Both the position numbers and the translations under genes were made by a program. The notes beneath the pieces were generated by a model, which saw only the letters and a program-made list of their open reading frames with translations, was not told the origin of the DNA and made no database searches. Source: Alkalibacillus filiformis (GTDB lineage: Bacteria > Bacillota > Bacilli > Bacillales > Alkalibacillaceae). From it: a stretch of 64,000 nt of DNA. The stretch is taken from assembly GCF_030814115.1 (NCBI RefSeq), contig NZ_JAUSUP010000001.1:958955-1022954 (forward strand), read 5' to 3'. Below, piece by piece: positions 54,953 to 64,000 of the stretch (position 1 is the first letter of the stretch; the number at the start of each line of letters is the position of its first letter).

Positions 54953-55816
54953 TTATTCATTGGTATATTCATAACGCATACGTTCTAACTTCTCTTCAAT
55001 TTGTCCTTCTTGATCAAAGCGAATCGCACGATAATAAGCATCATGATAAAAAATAAACCACCGCTCCTTCTCGTATGCCTCATCCAACAATGCCTTCTTC
55101 TCATGCACGCTTGTAACAGGATAATCATCATATGCTAATACCCAAAGTGGGTTTTGATGACCATGGGTTGGCATTAAATCAGCCATATGAACAAACGATT
55201 CTTGTTGACCATCATAGTGAATGACACAATGTCCATTACTATGACCACCCGTGTGCTTCATTGTAAAGCCAGGAAACACTTCATATGACCCATCAAAAGT
55301 TGCAATTTGATGTTGCACCGGCTCCCAATTTTCTTTCCAATACGTATTTTTTGAACGCATATTAGGATTCTTCATCTCTTCCCATTCCACCTCTGATGTC
55401 ACAATGGTTGCATTAGGAAAAGTTGAAGCAAGCTCTCCTTGATCGTTAATGTAAGTTAAGCCACTTGCATGGTCAAAGTGTAAATGTGTCATTAAAATCG
55501 TATCAATATCATGTACCGTTAAATTTAAGGCTTCCAAAGACGAAACGACGTGAGATTCTTCCAAAACTCCAAAGTTACGTTTTAACTTTTCATTTAACTT
55601 TCCAAACCCAACACCCGAATCTACTAAAATGTTACGGTCATTTACTTGAATTAAAATAGGGTCACAGCGTAATTCAATTTGGTTAGATTCATTATGTGGA
55701 TACTTTTTGCTCCAAAGTGGCTTGGGGACGACGCCAAACATCGCACCACCATCCATGTGCGTTACACCGCCATTTAACCAAGTTAACGTCAACTGATCAA
55801 TTGTTATTTGTTCCAT
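54953..55816 (-). CDS. ytnP: YtnP, metallo-beta-lactamase-fold lactonase
   Basis: 287 residues with the zinc motif [11 protein letters not shown] (about 115-125), [11 protein letters not shown] and [10 protein letters not shown], as in quorum-quenching lactonases. B. subtilis YtnP opens N-acyl homoserine lactones and blocks signalling in competitors such as Streptomyces. It starts 28 bp after trmB on the same strand, in the usual Bacillus order. Confidence 0.9.
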   Translation of the reverse strand: MEQITIDQLTLTWLNGGVTHMDGGAMFGVVPKPLWSKKYPHNESNQIELRCDPILIQVNDRNILVDSGVGFGKLNEKLKRNFGVLEESHVVSSLEALNLTVHDIDTILMTHLHFDHASGLTYINDQGELASTFPNATIVTSEVEWEEMKNPNMRSKNTYWKENWEPVQHQIATFDGSYEVFPGFTMKHTGGHSNGHCVIHYDGQQESFVHMADLMPTHGHQNPLWVLAYDDYPVTSVHEKKALLDEAYEKERWFIFYHDAYYRAIRFDQEGQIEEKLERMRYEYTNE

Positions 55817-55844
55817 TCTCTCACCCTTTTGTAAACAAAATCAT

Positions 55845-56483
55845 TTATTTAAAAGATGCCATACAACGATAGATTGGTTGTCCTTTGTTAGAGAATTTCT
55901 CTTCATACTCTGTCATAACATTCATTTCATCTTCTAAGGCGTGTAAGTCTAGGGTGACATCTTCTAGTTTCATCCCAAATTGCGAGAAACTTACTAAGCT
56001 ATATTCAAATAACTTACGGTTATCCGTTTTCATAATAATTTGACCTTCATCATGCAAAACACTTTTGTATTGTTCTAAAAATGTGTGGTAAGTTAAACGT
56101 CTTTTCTCATGACGTGTTTTAGGCCAAGGATCTGAAAAGTTTAAATATAGGCGATCCACTTCATTTTCCGCAAACATATCGCGCAAATCTTTAGCATTTT
56201 CATGCATTAATTTCGCATTTGTTATTTCCTGCTCTTTTAATTTCTCAATAGCACTTACAATAACGTTTTTATCACGTTCAATACCAATGAAATTTAGGTC
56301 AGGATTTTTTAAAGCCATGCCTTCTATAAAACGACCCTTGCCAGTTCCAATTTCTAAAGCAATTGGCTGTTGCTTCTCGAAGATCGAATTCCAACTACCT
56401 TTCCTTTCGTAAGGTGCTTGTTCAACGATCGATGTATGTTCTTGAATAAATCCTTCAGCCCATGGTTTATTTCGTAATCTCAT
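55845..56483 (-). CDS. trmB: tRNA (guanine-N7)-methyltransferase TrmB
   Basis: 212 residues, class I SAM-dependent methyltransferase. Motif I is ALEIGTGKGRFI, with FIGIERDKNVI, and the TrmB signature YLNFSDPWPKTRHEKRRL follows. It methylates G46 of tRNA at N7. The start at 56483 follows AAAGGTG; an earlier start 18 bp upstream would overlap that site. In B. subtilis the gene is ytmQ, with the same neighbours. Confidence 0.96.
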   Translation of the reverse strand: MRLRNKPWAEGFIQEHTSIVEQAPYERKGSWNSIFEKQQPIALEIGTGKGRFIEGMALKNPDLNFIGIERDKNVIVSAIEKLKEQEITNAKLMHENAKDLRDMFAENEVDRLYLNFSDPWPKTRHEKRRLTYHTFLEQYKSVLHDEGQIIMKTDNRKLFEYSLVSFSQFGMKLEDVTLDLHALEDEMNVMTEYEEKFSNKGQPIYRCMASFK

Positions 56484-56573
56484 AATGACACCTTTCTTCA
56501 ATCATGTTAGTCTCATTTCCATTATACAATAAAAATATCTATATCCAAGAACAATCAAGGATATAGATATGGA

Positions 56574-57371
56574 TTAATATTTTATAAATAATTGCTGATC
56601 GCTAGTTAATTGTTTTTTCCATTTCTCTGCTTCTTGATCATCACCGCGCTCTAGATGCCATAAGTAAAATGATAACGACTGTGCTGTCATATACCATTGA
56701 CAACGTGCGAGTAAATGATCACTTAACTGAATACCATATTGATCTAACCACTGCTCCCAGTTTGTCCTTGGAATGTATTGATATAACAACATACTTAAGT
56801 CCATTGCTGGATCTGCTAATACAGCATTATCCCAGTCGATTAAGTATAAATGATCATCTTCTCCTAATAACCAATTTTCGTGATTAAGATCTGCGTGACA
56901 AACAACCTTTTTATGGTTTTCAACAACGCTTATATGATTCGTTAAGAACTGAACTGTTTGTTTTACAATACTAGTTTCAGAAATTGATAGTTTTTTACTT
57001 TTCTCATGTAAATTAACAAGTAAATGCCAAGGTTCTAATGGCTTTTTACCCATGCGCATAAATAAGTGTAATATTTCAGATGAGTGATGAATTTTGCTAA
57101 TCAGTTGAACGACATCATCTTGCTGCATCTCGGGCTTTGTTAATACGCGACCTTCTAACCACTTTTGCGCTGTTATAACATCCCCATCCGCTAAACGTTT
57201 CGTCCAAACGAGCTTAGGTACAATCCCTTCAGCAGATAAAATCGCTAAAAACGGAGAGGAATTCCTTTTTAAGAATAATTTCTGATGGTCACTATTTTCA
57301 GCTAAATAAGCTTCACCTGAGCTTCCTCCAGCTGGCGTTATTAACCAATCGGAACCTAGCACTTGTTCCAT
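56574..57371 (-). CDS. ytmP: YtmP, phosphotransferase-like (APH/choline kinase fold)
   Basis: 265 residues of aminoglycoside-phosphotransferase fold. Catalytic loop is VVCHADLNHENWLL (about 157-170), the metal Asp is in YLIDWDNAVLADPAMDLSML. The N-terminal glycine loop is GGSSGEAYLAEN. Substrate is unknown; relatives phosphorylate choline or other small alcohols. TAGGTGAG precedes the start. Between trmB and ytlR as in B. subtilis. Confidence 0.9.
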   Translation of the reverse strand: MEQVLGSDWLITPAGGSSGEAYLAENSDHQKLFLKRNSSPFLAILSAEGIVPKLVWTKRLADGDVITAQKWLEGRVLTKPEMQQDDVVQLISKIHHSSEILHLFMRMGKKPLEPWHLLVNLHEKSKKLSISETSIVKQTVQFLTNHISVVENHKKVVCHADLNHENWLLGEDDHLYLIDWDNAVLADPAMDLSMLLYQYIPRTNWEQWLDQYGIQLSDHLLARCQWYMTAQSLSFYLWHLERGDDQEAEKWKKQLTSDQQLFIKY

Positions 57372-57480
57372 CGTTCACTCACCTACTTTATTGCGTGTCG
57401 TTCAAGTTCTATTAAATAGTCAGACTAGAATAGAATAACCTATATTAGTATGGTTTTTCAAGAGAATATACAAATAAACT

Positions 57481-58389
57481 TTATTTTAAAATGAAATATG
57501 GTTGTAAGTGTTTACGAATATGGCATAGTTCAACCTCATCCGTAAAGCCATCTGCTTGGTAAATTAACGGGGAATCACTTGAGATTGATAATGTTTCAGC
57601 TTGGTAAGAATCTACTTCTTTTAAGCTAGTATGTTTACCAAAAAATACAGTTATAAATAGTAAAAGTATTTTCATTCTAGATATATTATTAACTGTTGTT
57701 ATGGTAAAGTGTTGGTCATTCACTTCAGCATTAGGTGCTATTTTCATCCCACCACCAAAATACGGGTGATTACTAATCGTGATTAACCATGTATTGTCCA
57801 TTTTAATACATTTCCCATCTACATTTAAAGACAAATTTTTCGGTTTATAGGTGAATATTTTTTTAACCAGGCCATAAACGTAAATTAGTTGTTTTAAGCG
57901 AAAAATGTTTAACCATTTTTTTAACGTAGACTGATCAACCGTTTGAGCCACTTCACCATCAAAACCAAAGCCAATACTTGAAGCAAAAACATATTGATCT
58001 CCATTAACTTCATATTCCCCAAGCCAATAATTGATTTTTTCAGGTTGATGAAATAGTCGATCAGCTTGTTTATATGGGTTTAACTCCACTCCACAACCTC
58101 TAGCAAAATCATTGCCAGAACCAGTTGGAATAAGAGCAATTACTATATTGTGGTTATTTTTAAGGCCATTAAACACTTCGTATACTGTACCGTCACCACC
58201 AATAACGATGATTGTTTTAGCTTCACCGTTCTTCACGATTGCTTTAGTGAGCTCTGTTGCATGACCTTCATACTGTGTAACATAAATTTTATGTTGTGAG
58301 ATTTCAACATGATATCTTTCTTTTATGTACTCATATATAGAAGTAGCTTTTTGACTTCCAGCTTTATAATTAATAATAAATGCATACAT
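57481..58389 (-). CDS. ytlR: Diacylglycerol/lipid kinase family protein YtlR
   Basis: 302 residues, DagK-type lipid kinase. The catalytic domain has IVIGGDGTVYEVFNGL (about 60-75) and LIPTGSGNDFARG (about 87-99). The C-terminal domain is beta-rich. Family members phosphorylate diacylglycerol or related lipids at the membrane with ATP; B. subtilis DgkB, a different gene, does the essential job, so the substrate of YtlR is open. AGGAG ribosome site present. Confidence 0.88.
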   Translation of the reverse strand: MYAFIINYKAGSQKATSIYEYIKERYHVEISQHKIYVTQYEGHATELTKAIVKNGEAKTIIVIGGDGTVYEVFNGLKNNHNIVIALIPTGSGNDFARGCGVELNPYKQADRLFHQPEKINYWLGEYEVNGDQYVFASSIGFGFDGEVAQTVDQSTLKKWLNIFRLKQLIYVYGLVKKIFTYKPKNLSLNVDGKCIKMDNTWLITISNHPYFGGGMKIAPNAEVNDQHFTITTVNNISRMKILLLFITVFFGKHTSLKEVDSYQAETLSISSDSPLIYQADGFTDEVELCHIRKHLQPYFILK

Positions 58390-58443
58390 AGATCAAGCTC
58401 CTCAAGTTTACTTTAAAACACTTGATTTATTGTGAAGTACTCC

Positions 58444-59331
58444 TTAAAACTGCTCATCACTTTCAACATCTTCCCATTCTGGCCTTTTGATTGATGTCGT
58501 TTGGGTATAAGATAATAAAGTCTCTGCTACTTTTAATTGCTTATGTTTTAATGGAATTTTGCTTTCTCGCATTGATTGAAACCAAGTTTGATAGTTTTCA
58601 CGATCAACATACTCTGTTTGAAAAGGCAAGTGATTATAATTAATCACACCTTGACTTGTAAGAACTAACTTCTTAATATCAAAGTTTACATTATGATAAT
58701 CTAGCAAAGTTCTTACTGTACTTTCCATTCGTTTTAACGCGATATTAGGGTTTACAACCATTTTCTCAGTTTCATCAACTTTTTTTAGCCATTTTCGCTG
58801 ATCTACTGGTTCATATACACTGTTACTTCCATCATCAAGCCAATTAATACATAAAACTTCAGTTGGCGTAATTAAAATGATTTCACCTTCTAAAAGAGCA
58901 TGCTTTAACCTAAAGATTGGGTAATACATCAATAAATAAGTGTCAGGAAATCGAGTTAAGAAATACTTTAGCCGTTCATCTATTTCGTACATTCGATCAA
59001 GAAATGATACTTCTTGTAACGTACTAGATGCCCATTTCAATTGAAATTGATATGTTTTATCGAGAAACTCAATTTTTAATTCTTCTTCAGTTTTAGGTAG
59101 CGTAGATGTTAATTCGTCTTCAGGTTCGTGATGACGTTTGAACCAATTTCTCCAACGAGGTTGTTCTTCTTCGTGATTAAACTCTTCACCCTCCGGTTTT
59201 GGTTGATTCACCCACTGTCTATAAATTGCTTCATAATTCTCTTTTTTTAGACGAGTGAATTGTCCTGGATAACGATATACATCTGTTTCATAACGCGATA
59301 TATAATCTTGTAATTTAATTAACTGTGCCAT
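58444..59331 (-). CDS. ytlQ: YtlQ family protein of unknown function
   Basis: 295 residues, soluble, with an N-terminal charged region rich in Glu/Arg (about 50-75) and a later nuclease-like alpha/beta core (NERD-like strand GEIILITPTEVLCINW, about 152-167), though I cannot assign a domain with confidence. The place between thpR and ytlR is that of B. subtilis ytlQ. The start at 59331, 1 bp after the thpR stop, is set by AGGTG in the thpR end. Confidence 0.72.
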   Translation of the reverse strand: MAQLIKLQDYISRYETDVYRYPGQFTRLKKENYEAIYRQWVNQPKPEGEEFNHEEEQPRWRNWFKRHHEPEDELTSTLPKTEEELKIEFLDKTYQFQLKWASSTLQEVSFLDRMYEIDERLKYFLTRFPDTYLLMYYPIFRLKHALLEGEIILITPTEVLCINWLDDGSNSVYEPVDQRKWLKKVDETEKMVVNPNIALKRMESTVRTLLDYHNVNFDIKKLVLTSQGVINYNHLPFQTEYVDRENYQTWFQSMRESKIPLKHKQLKVAETLLSYTQTTSIKRPEWEDVESDEQF

Positions 59332-59332
59332 A

Positions 59333-59887
59333 TTATTCACCTGTTTCCTTTAATGCAAAAGTTTTGACGACTTCATATTTCGGTTCATTTTGTGGGTGAA
59401 TTTTAAAAAGTTGAAACTCCTCAACTCTAAAGTGATTAATCGGATCATTAATCTTATTATTTAAATTTGTATTTAAAGTCATTTCACCTTTCCATTTTTT
59501 AGCGAGTGTAATATGTGGTTTGTATGATCGTTTTTCTTGTTCAAAACCAAGTGCTGCAGCTGCTTTTTCAACATCTTCTTTTAAATCAGTTAACGGATCT
59601 ACAAGTTGAACTTTCGCAAACAATACTCTAGGTTGTTCTTTTTTTCCAAAATGACTAAGCCCGTCAATGCTTAAATTAAACTGAGGAACCGTAATTTCTT
59701 CGAGTTGCTCTGCTAATTGAGCCACCCTTTGTTCTGAAACAGGTCCTAAAAACTTTAATGTTAAGTGAAGGTCAGATTCATGTACCCACCCACGATAGCT
59801 CACATAAGGCTTGACGAGTTGTTGCCATTGAGATAGATTCTGTGCCACTTCGTTTGGAACTTTAATACCGATAAAATAATGGTTCAC
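59333..59887 (-). CDS. thpR: RNA 2',3'-cyclic phosphodiesterase ThpR
   Basis: 184 residues, 2H phosphoesterase superfamily. Both HxT motifs are present: HLTLKFLG (about residues 43-50) and HITLAKK (about 125-131). It opens 2',3'-cyclic phosphates of RNA ends. The gene lies between the pseudouridine synthase gene (15 bp) and ytlQ (overlapping ribosome site), so the three are likely cotranscribed. Confidence 0.93.
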   Translation of the reverse strand: MNHYFIGIKVPNEVAQNLSQWQQLVKPYVSYRGWVHESDLHLTLKFLGPVSEQRVAQLAEQLEEITVPQFNLSIDGLSHFGKKEQPRVLFAKVQLVDPLTDLKEDVEKAAAALGFEQEKRSYKPHITLAKKWKGEMTLNTNLNNKINDPINHFRVEEFQLFKIHPQNEPKYEVVKTFALKETGE

Positions 59888-59902
59888 TTGAAATCACCAC
59901 TT

Positions 59903-60613
59903 TTATGCTTTTAATTGGTCTAACTCTCGTTCTGTTAACTCCCGGTATTCACCTAAAGGTAATTGTTCATCTAATGATAAGCTTCCCATTTGACGTCGTT
60001 TTAAAAATCGCACCTCGTGTCCTCTCGCTTGGAACATACGTTTAATTTGGTGGAACTTCCCTTCTGAGATCTTAACAATGACCCAGGAGTGTTCATCTGT
60101 TGTCTCTGATACTTCTAATTGAGCGGGTTTCGTGAAATAACCGTCATCTAATGTGACACCTTCTTTAAATGCTTGTACATCTTCTTCTGTAACAATTCCA
60201 TTAATAGTCGCTTCATATATTTTATCGACTTTTTTCCTTGGAGATGTAAGGTGATGAGCTAATTCTCCATCATTCGTTAGTAACAATAAACCGACTGTGT
60301 CTTTATCTAACCTTCCAACTGGAAATAAATTAAATTTATCATAAAACGGGTCTAATAAATCTGTTACACATTTATGTCTTGAGTCCTCTGTTGCAGAGAT
60401 CACACCCTTTGGTTTGTTTAGCATAATGTAGACAAACTCTCTATAATCAATGACATGTCCGTTCACAACGACTTCAGATTGAGTAGGGTCAACATGATGG
60501 GAAACATCTTTAATGACTTCCCCATCAATTTGAACTGACCCTTTTTTAATTAATTTTTTAACGTCTTTCCGTGAACCGAAGTCTTCATTTGCCAGCAATT
60601 TATCTAAACGCAT
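59903..60613 (-). CDS. ytzG: RsuA/RluB-family pseudouridine synthase (YtzG)
   Basis: 236 residues: an S4 RNA-binding domain (about 1-60, MRLDKLLANEDFGSRKDVKK) and the catalytic domain with FPVGRLDKDTVGLLLLTNDG (about 97-116), the catalytic Asp being in RLDKDT. It isomerises uridine in rRNA; the RsuA type acts on 16S. It starts 11 bp after ytgP. AGGAG precedes the ATG. Confidence 0.92.
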   Translation of the reverse strand: MRLDKLLANEDFGSRKDVKKLIKKGSVQIDGEVIKDVSHHVDPTQSEVVVNGHVIDYREFVYIMLNKPKGVISATEDSRHKCVTDLLDPFYDKFNLFPVGRLDKDTVGLLLLTNDGELAHHLTSPRKKVDKIYEATINGIVTEEDVQAFKEGVTLDDGYFTKPAQLEVSETTDEHSWVIVKISEGKFHQIKRMFQARGHEVRFLKRRQMGSLSLDEQLPLGEYRELTERELDQLKA

Positions 60614-60624
60614 AAATCATACTC

Positions 60625-62247
60625 CTATATAAACAGTTTTGAAAAGCGGTTAACTCTTTCTCCGAGTAAATGCTGTAATAACGTTGTTTTGTATGCTAAC
60701 CATAGATAAGCATAGGCACCAACGGTTACAGAGCCGAATAATTGAATTGAGTATTGTAGACGCGTACCGTCACTAAATGGTAAGCCTATTAGCCAGTTCG
60801 TCATTACAACAATGATTGCCATAATAGTCGTTAAAATAATGATGAGTAACGATTTTTTTAACAACGACTTTAACTCAAATTTCGTTTCTTTATATAACTT
60901 AACGATATTTAACGTTGCAGCCGTTAACACACCAATTCCTGTTGCAATAACAGCACCTTCTGCTTGTAAAACCGTTATAAGCGGGACGTTTAAAATTATT
61001 TTAACTAAAAGTCCAATCCCTAAACTAATTAAAGTGAAGTTCTGCTTATTAACACCTTGTAACATCGAAGCACTGACAGTAAAAAGCGCAAAAAATAGTG
61101 ACACTGGTGCATACACTGCCAATATGGACCCTGCATAAACAACTTCCTCAGGTGCATATAAAGTCCCATAAGCTTCGTCTGATAAAAGGGATAAACCAAC
61201 AGATGCAGGTAAAATTAAAAGCATAACAATTTGGAATGCCTTACTAATATAATTCTGATACTCTTGATGATTGTTTTGTGTAAAAGCATGTGTAATCGAC
61301 GGTAATAAGGCCATTGCTAACCCAATGGCTAGTGTAACAGGGATAATAACTAACTTATGACCATACACAATGATGACTGACAACATAGATTCTGAAATTT
61401 CACTAAGTCCGATACTACTCATCGTTCGATTAAATGTGACTTGGTCAATTAATTGATATAACGGTGTAGCAATTCCGACTAATATAAATGGACCTGCATA
61501 TGAAAGTAATTCTTGGTACATATCACGCCGAGGAATACTCGGAGCACGCTTACCTGATTCCCTAAGTTGACGTTCAATCTCTGGTTTTCGATTGCGATAA
61601 ATCGCCGTTAATACAAGACTAGAAGCGAGTGCACCTATGAATGCAGCAAAAGCAGCTAGTCCAACTGCCATCGTGATCGTACCATCGAGGATCCTTAACA
61701 CTACAAAACCTGCAGCCAATAAGAAAACGATCCTTACGATTTGTTCAACAACAACCGAGATCGCACTAGGCCCCATGGAACCATGTCCTTGGAAATAACC
61801 TCTTACGATACTCATCGGGGCAACTATTAGTAAAGCAAAACTAACCATTTGAATAACGAACGTCACATCACTCAATGAATTCGAAAAGTCGCCATCTGCC
61901 GGAACGAATATACGCGCTAACCACTCTGCGCTTAAAAACATAATTAGAAATGAGACCAGACCTGTTATAAACATAAAAAACAAACCTGATTTAAACATAA
62001 CTTCCTTCGTCCGATAATCTTCCAAAGCATTATACTTCGCAACAAATTTAGACATGGCCATAGGTATGCCTAAAGATGAGATGGTTAAAAATATTTGAAA
62101 AGGGTTATAAGCATAGGAGTACAAAGTTCCTCCTGTATCACCTACTAAAGCGAAAAATGGTATAACATATAATAACCCTAGTACTTTCGATAAGTAATTG
62201 GCACCTGTTAACATCATCGTGCCTCTTAAAATATTTGACTGTGACAT
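60625..62247 (-). CDS. ytgP: YtgP, MOP-superfamily flippase (MurJ-type)
   Basis: 540 residues with about 14 transmembrane segments, of the polysaccharide biosynthesis / MATE-like export fold. B. subtilis YtgP (also called MurJ) translocates lipid II across the membrane, redundantly with Amj. Conserved pieces include GANYLSKVLGLLYVIPFF and IVRGYFQGHGSMGPSAIS. It leads a cluster with the pseudouridine synthase, thpR and ytlQ on the minus strand, divergent from ytfP. Confidence 0.92.
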   Translation of the reverse strand: MSQSNILRGTMMLTGANYLSKVLGLLYVIPFFALVGDTGGTLYSYAYNPFQIFLTISSLGIPMAMSKFVAKYNALEDYRTKEVMFKSGLFFMFITGLVSFLIMFLSAEWLARIFVPADGDFSNSLSDVTFVIQMVSFALLIVAPMSIVRGYFQGHGSMGPSAISVVVEQIVRIVFLLAAGFVVLRILDGTITMAVGLAAFAAFIGALASSLVLTAIYRNRKPEIERQLRESGKRAPSIPRRDMYQELLSYAGPFILVGIATPLYQLIDQVTFNRTMSSIGLSEISESMLSVIIVYGHKLVIIPVTLAIGLAMALLPSITHAFTQNNHQEYQNYISKAFQIVMLLILPASVGLSLLSDEAYGTLYAPEEVVYAGSILAVYAPVSLFFALFTVSASMLQGVNKQNFTLISLGIGLLVKIILNVPLITVLQAEGAVIATGIGVLTAATLNIVKLYKETKFELKSLLKKSLLIIILTTIMAIIVVMTNWLIGLPFSDGTRLQYSIQLFGSVTVGAYAYLWLAYKTTLLQHLLGERVNRFSKLFI

Positions 62248-62337
62248 ATTTTCACCTACAATTATTGTTCTTTCTAACTCTTTTATTTTATCATATAGAA
62301 GGGAGAAAAATAACGAGCAGAAGGGTATGAAATAAAT

Positions 62338-63612
62338 TTGAAATATGATGTTGTTGTAATTGGTGGTGGGCCATCTGGGTTAATGGCTGCAATAACAGCC
62401 GGCCGTCATGGTGCAAACACCTTATTAATAGAAAAAGGTAAAAAACTTGGTAGAAAGCTAGCAATCAGTGGTGGTGGACGTTGCAATGTAACAAACGTCT
62501 TACCTGATAAAGAACTAATCGAACATATTCCTGGTAACGGAAAGTTTCTATACAGTGCATTTTCGATCTTTAACAATTATTCTATTATTGATTACTTTGA
62601 ATCTCTAGGAGTTAAGTTAAAAGAAGAGGATAAAGGTAGAATGTTCCCAGTGAATGATAAAGCAATTACTGTCGTGAACAGGTTATTAGAACAAATTGAT
62701 CAACATAATATAAATACTAAACTTAACACGAAAGTGGATGCCATTCATTACGGTGAACATACTCACACGATTATTTTAGAAAATGGAGAAAAAGTAGAGA
62801 CAAGTTCCGTTGTCATTGCGGTAGGAGGAAAATCAGTACCACATACCGGCAGTGAAGGACAAGGTTATGCCTGGGCTAAAAAGGCAGGACATACAATTAC
62901 CGAGCTTTATCCAACTGAAGTTCCAATGACATCTAATGAACCTTTTATAAAACAAAAAATATTACAAGGCATCTCACTAAGAGATGTTACTATAACTGCT
63001 CTAAAACCGAATGGTAAACCAATTAAAACTCATCGATGGGATGTCCTCTTCACACACGAAGGAATTTCTGGACCGGCCGCCCTTAGATTAAGTCAATACG
63101 TTATAAAAGCATTAAAAAAACATAATGTTGATCAATTAAAAGTTTCTATAGATTGTTTTCCAGATATAAATGAGCAACAATTAGTAGACCAACTTATGTC
63201 TGCTTCAAAACAATCACCTAATAAATCTGTTAAACATGTTTGGAAGCCGATGTTACAAGAACGTATTCTACTTTACTTAATGGAATTAGCAGAAATTGAT
63301 CCATCGACAACATATCATCATTTAGAAAAAAAGAAAGTCATTAGGTTAGCGCATATCATGAAAAGCTTTGAATTTAACGTCAATGGAACATTACCAATAG
63401 AAAAAGCATTTATTACAGGGGGTGGTGTTTCATTAAAAGAAATAGTACCAAGTGAAATGGCTTCTAAAATAATGGATCGACTATACTTCTGTGGAGAAGT
63501 ATTAGACATTCATGGTTATACTGGAGGGTTTAATATTACTGCTGCTTTCTCCACAGGTTATATTGCTGGCTTAAATGCAGCACAACGAGCTACTAATTAT
63601 ATAGAAGACTAA
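62338..63612 (+). CDS. ytfP: YtfP, HI0933/BaiN-family flavoprotein
   Basis: 424 residues of FAD-binding fold: [15 protein letters not shown] (4-18), [11 protein letters not shown], and the C-terminal FAD site [16 protein letters not shown]. The family is annotated as NAD(P)/FAD oxidoreductase; the substrate is not known. TTG start at 62338; the ribosome site (AGAAGGGT) is 12-13 bp away, rather far, and there is no better start. It is divergent from ytgP, as in Bacillus, and ends with a terminator. Confidence 0.9.
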   Translation: MKYDVVVIGGGPSGLMAAITAGRHGANTLLIEKGKKLGRKLAISGGGRCNVTNVLPDKELIEHIPGNGKFLYSAFSIFNNYSIIDYFESLGVKLKEEDKGRMFPVNDKAITVVNRLLEQIDQHNINTKLNTKVDAIHYGEHTHTIILENGEKVETSSVVIAVGGKSVPHTGSEGQGYAWAKKAGHTITELYPTEVPMTSNEPFIKQKILQGISLRDVTITALKPNGKPIKTHRWDVLFTHEGISGPAALRLSQYVIKALKKHNVDQLKVSIDCFPDINEQQLVDQLMSASKQSPNKSVKHVWKPMLQERILLYLMELAEIDPSTTYHHLEKKKVIRLAHIMKSFEFNVNGTLPIEKAFITGGGVSLKEIVPSEMASKIMDRLYFCGEVLDIHGYTGGFNITAAFSTGYIAGLNAAQRATNYIED

Positions 63613-63613
63613 A

Positions 63614-63654
63614 GTAAAAACCGAGACCATCATGCAATGGTCTCGGTTTTTACT
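63614..63654 (+). terminator. Terminator of ytfP
   Basis: Perfect stem GTAAAAACCGAGACCAT/ATGGTCTCGGTTTTTAC with T-tract. Confidence 0.93.
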
Positions 63655-63685
63655 TTGTACTATTCGGTTATGTAATAAAAAATCA

Positions 63686-63713
63686 TAAAAAAAGTTCAGT
63701 TTTAACTGAACTA
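63686..63713 (-). terminator. Terminator of the rRNA operon
   Basis: Minus-strand stem AGTTCAGTT/AACTGAACT followed by TTTTTTT, 9 bp past the 5S 3' end. Confidence 0.9.
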
Positions 63714-63721
63714 ATAAAGAT

Positions 63722-63838
63722 TGCCCGGCGGCGTCCTACTCTCACAGGGGAAGAACCCCAACTACCATCGGCGCTAGAGAGCTTAACTTCTGTGTTCGGC
63801 ATGGGAACAGGTGTGGCCTCTCTGCCAATGCCACCGGA
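63722..63838 (-). rRNA. 5S ribosomal RNA
   Basis: 117 nt reading leftward. The 5' end TCCGGTGGCATTGGC, the loop GAACACAGAAGTTAAG and the 3' end GGACGCCGCCGGGCA show the closed terminal helix of 5S rRNA. No tRNA genes lie between it and the 23S gene. Confidence 0.97.
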
Positions 63839-63927
63839 CAAATATATTTTTTTATAATTGAAGGTTATACCTTCAAAACTAGATAAGAGTCAACCAAAGT
63901 CGAAGACGCGCTTTTCACTTTTGTTTT

Positions 63928-64000
63928 AAGTTAAGTCCTCGATCGATTAGTATTCGTCAGCTCCACGTGTCACCACGCTTCCACCTCGAACCTATCTACC
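63928..64000 (-). rRNA. 23S ribosomal RNA, 3' end (cut by window edge)
   Basis: The final stretch of 23S rRNA on the minus strand, including GTGGAGCTGACGAATACTAA and the end GAGGACTTAA. The exact 3' nucleotide is approximate. The 5' part lies beyond the window. The 23S-5S spacer is about 90 bp. Confidence 0.95.

Noticed and set aside
63839..63927. tRNA gene in the 23S-5S spacer
   Set aside because: The spacer is about 90 bp with no cloverleaf or conserved TTC loop.

Overview
The window is chromosomal DNA of a low-GC, endospore-forming Bacillaceae. Gene content and order closely follow the dnaE-yt* / rpsD / tyrS / acuABC / ccpA / murC / ytpR-ytgP part of the Bacillus subtilis map. Sporulation genes (ytrH, ytrI, gerW/ytfJ, an alpha/beta-type SASP, refZ), an S4 leader in front of rpsD, a tyrosine T-box, a SigB-type promoter before ytxG and bacillithiol-linked ytxJ all point to Bacillales. 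Very acidic tails or linkers (PBP, MotS, a lipoprotein, the UPF0182 protein) and MotP/MotS-type, probably Na+-driven, stators suggest a moderately halophilic or alkaliphilic member. The species cannot be named from the sequence.

Layout. 1-7.2 kb: 5' part of dnaE (reverse, cut by the window edge), ytrH-ytrI, a small ytzJ-like gene, nrnA, ytpI, ytoI, a composite repeat element, ytkL and an M24 peptidase. 7.2-12.7 kb: a YjiH-family membrane protein with a class III aminotransferase, alanine dehydrogenase with a possible CcpA site, a YtkK-like short-chain dehydrogenase and a UspA protein. 12.7-23.7 kb: ecsC-like, ytxK, ytfJ/ytfI, a YtcJ-like amidohydrolase, SASP, the thiI-nifZ tRNA thiolation pair, ezrA, refZ and ytsP. 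23.7-36.5 kb: S4 leader and rpsD, a MurE-like ligase with altered substrate motifs, a UPF0182 giant membrane protein, T-box-tyrS, a class A PBP with FN3 domain and acidic tail, and acuABC without acsA. 36.5-37.1 kb: a wrecked ISL3 transposase and a second copy of the GC-rich repeat. 37.2-46.7 kb: motPS, ccpA, DAHP synthase/chorismate mutase, an FtsA-like protein with a repeated C-terminus, mntR, ytxGHJ and ampS. 46.7-63.6 kb: a 7-unit tandem repeat, murC, pncB, ytpR, ytpQ, a solitary EIIC-like permease with a lipoprotein, ytoQ, ytoP, ytzB, ytnP, trmB, ytmP, ytlR, ytlQ, thpR, rsuA-type pseudouridine synthase, ytgP and ytfP. The right end holds a reverse-strand 5S rRNA and the 3' end of a 23S rRNA.

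Most of the window is conserved housekeeping sequence and I see no phage, CRISPR array or large island. The parts most worth a second look are: (i) the 87-bp GC-rich interspersed repeat, whose flanking arms differ between copies but are self-complementary within each copy; (ii) the FtsA-like protein with five imperfect C-terminal repeats; (iii) the orphan MurE-like ligase lacking both diaminopimelate-contact motifs; (iv) the 7-unit alternating tandem repeat before murC; and (v) an SDR protein lacking its catalytic Ser and Tyr. Start codons were adjusted wherever a better ribosome binding site lies downstream of the longest possible start.
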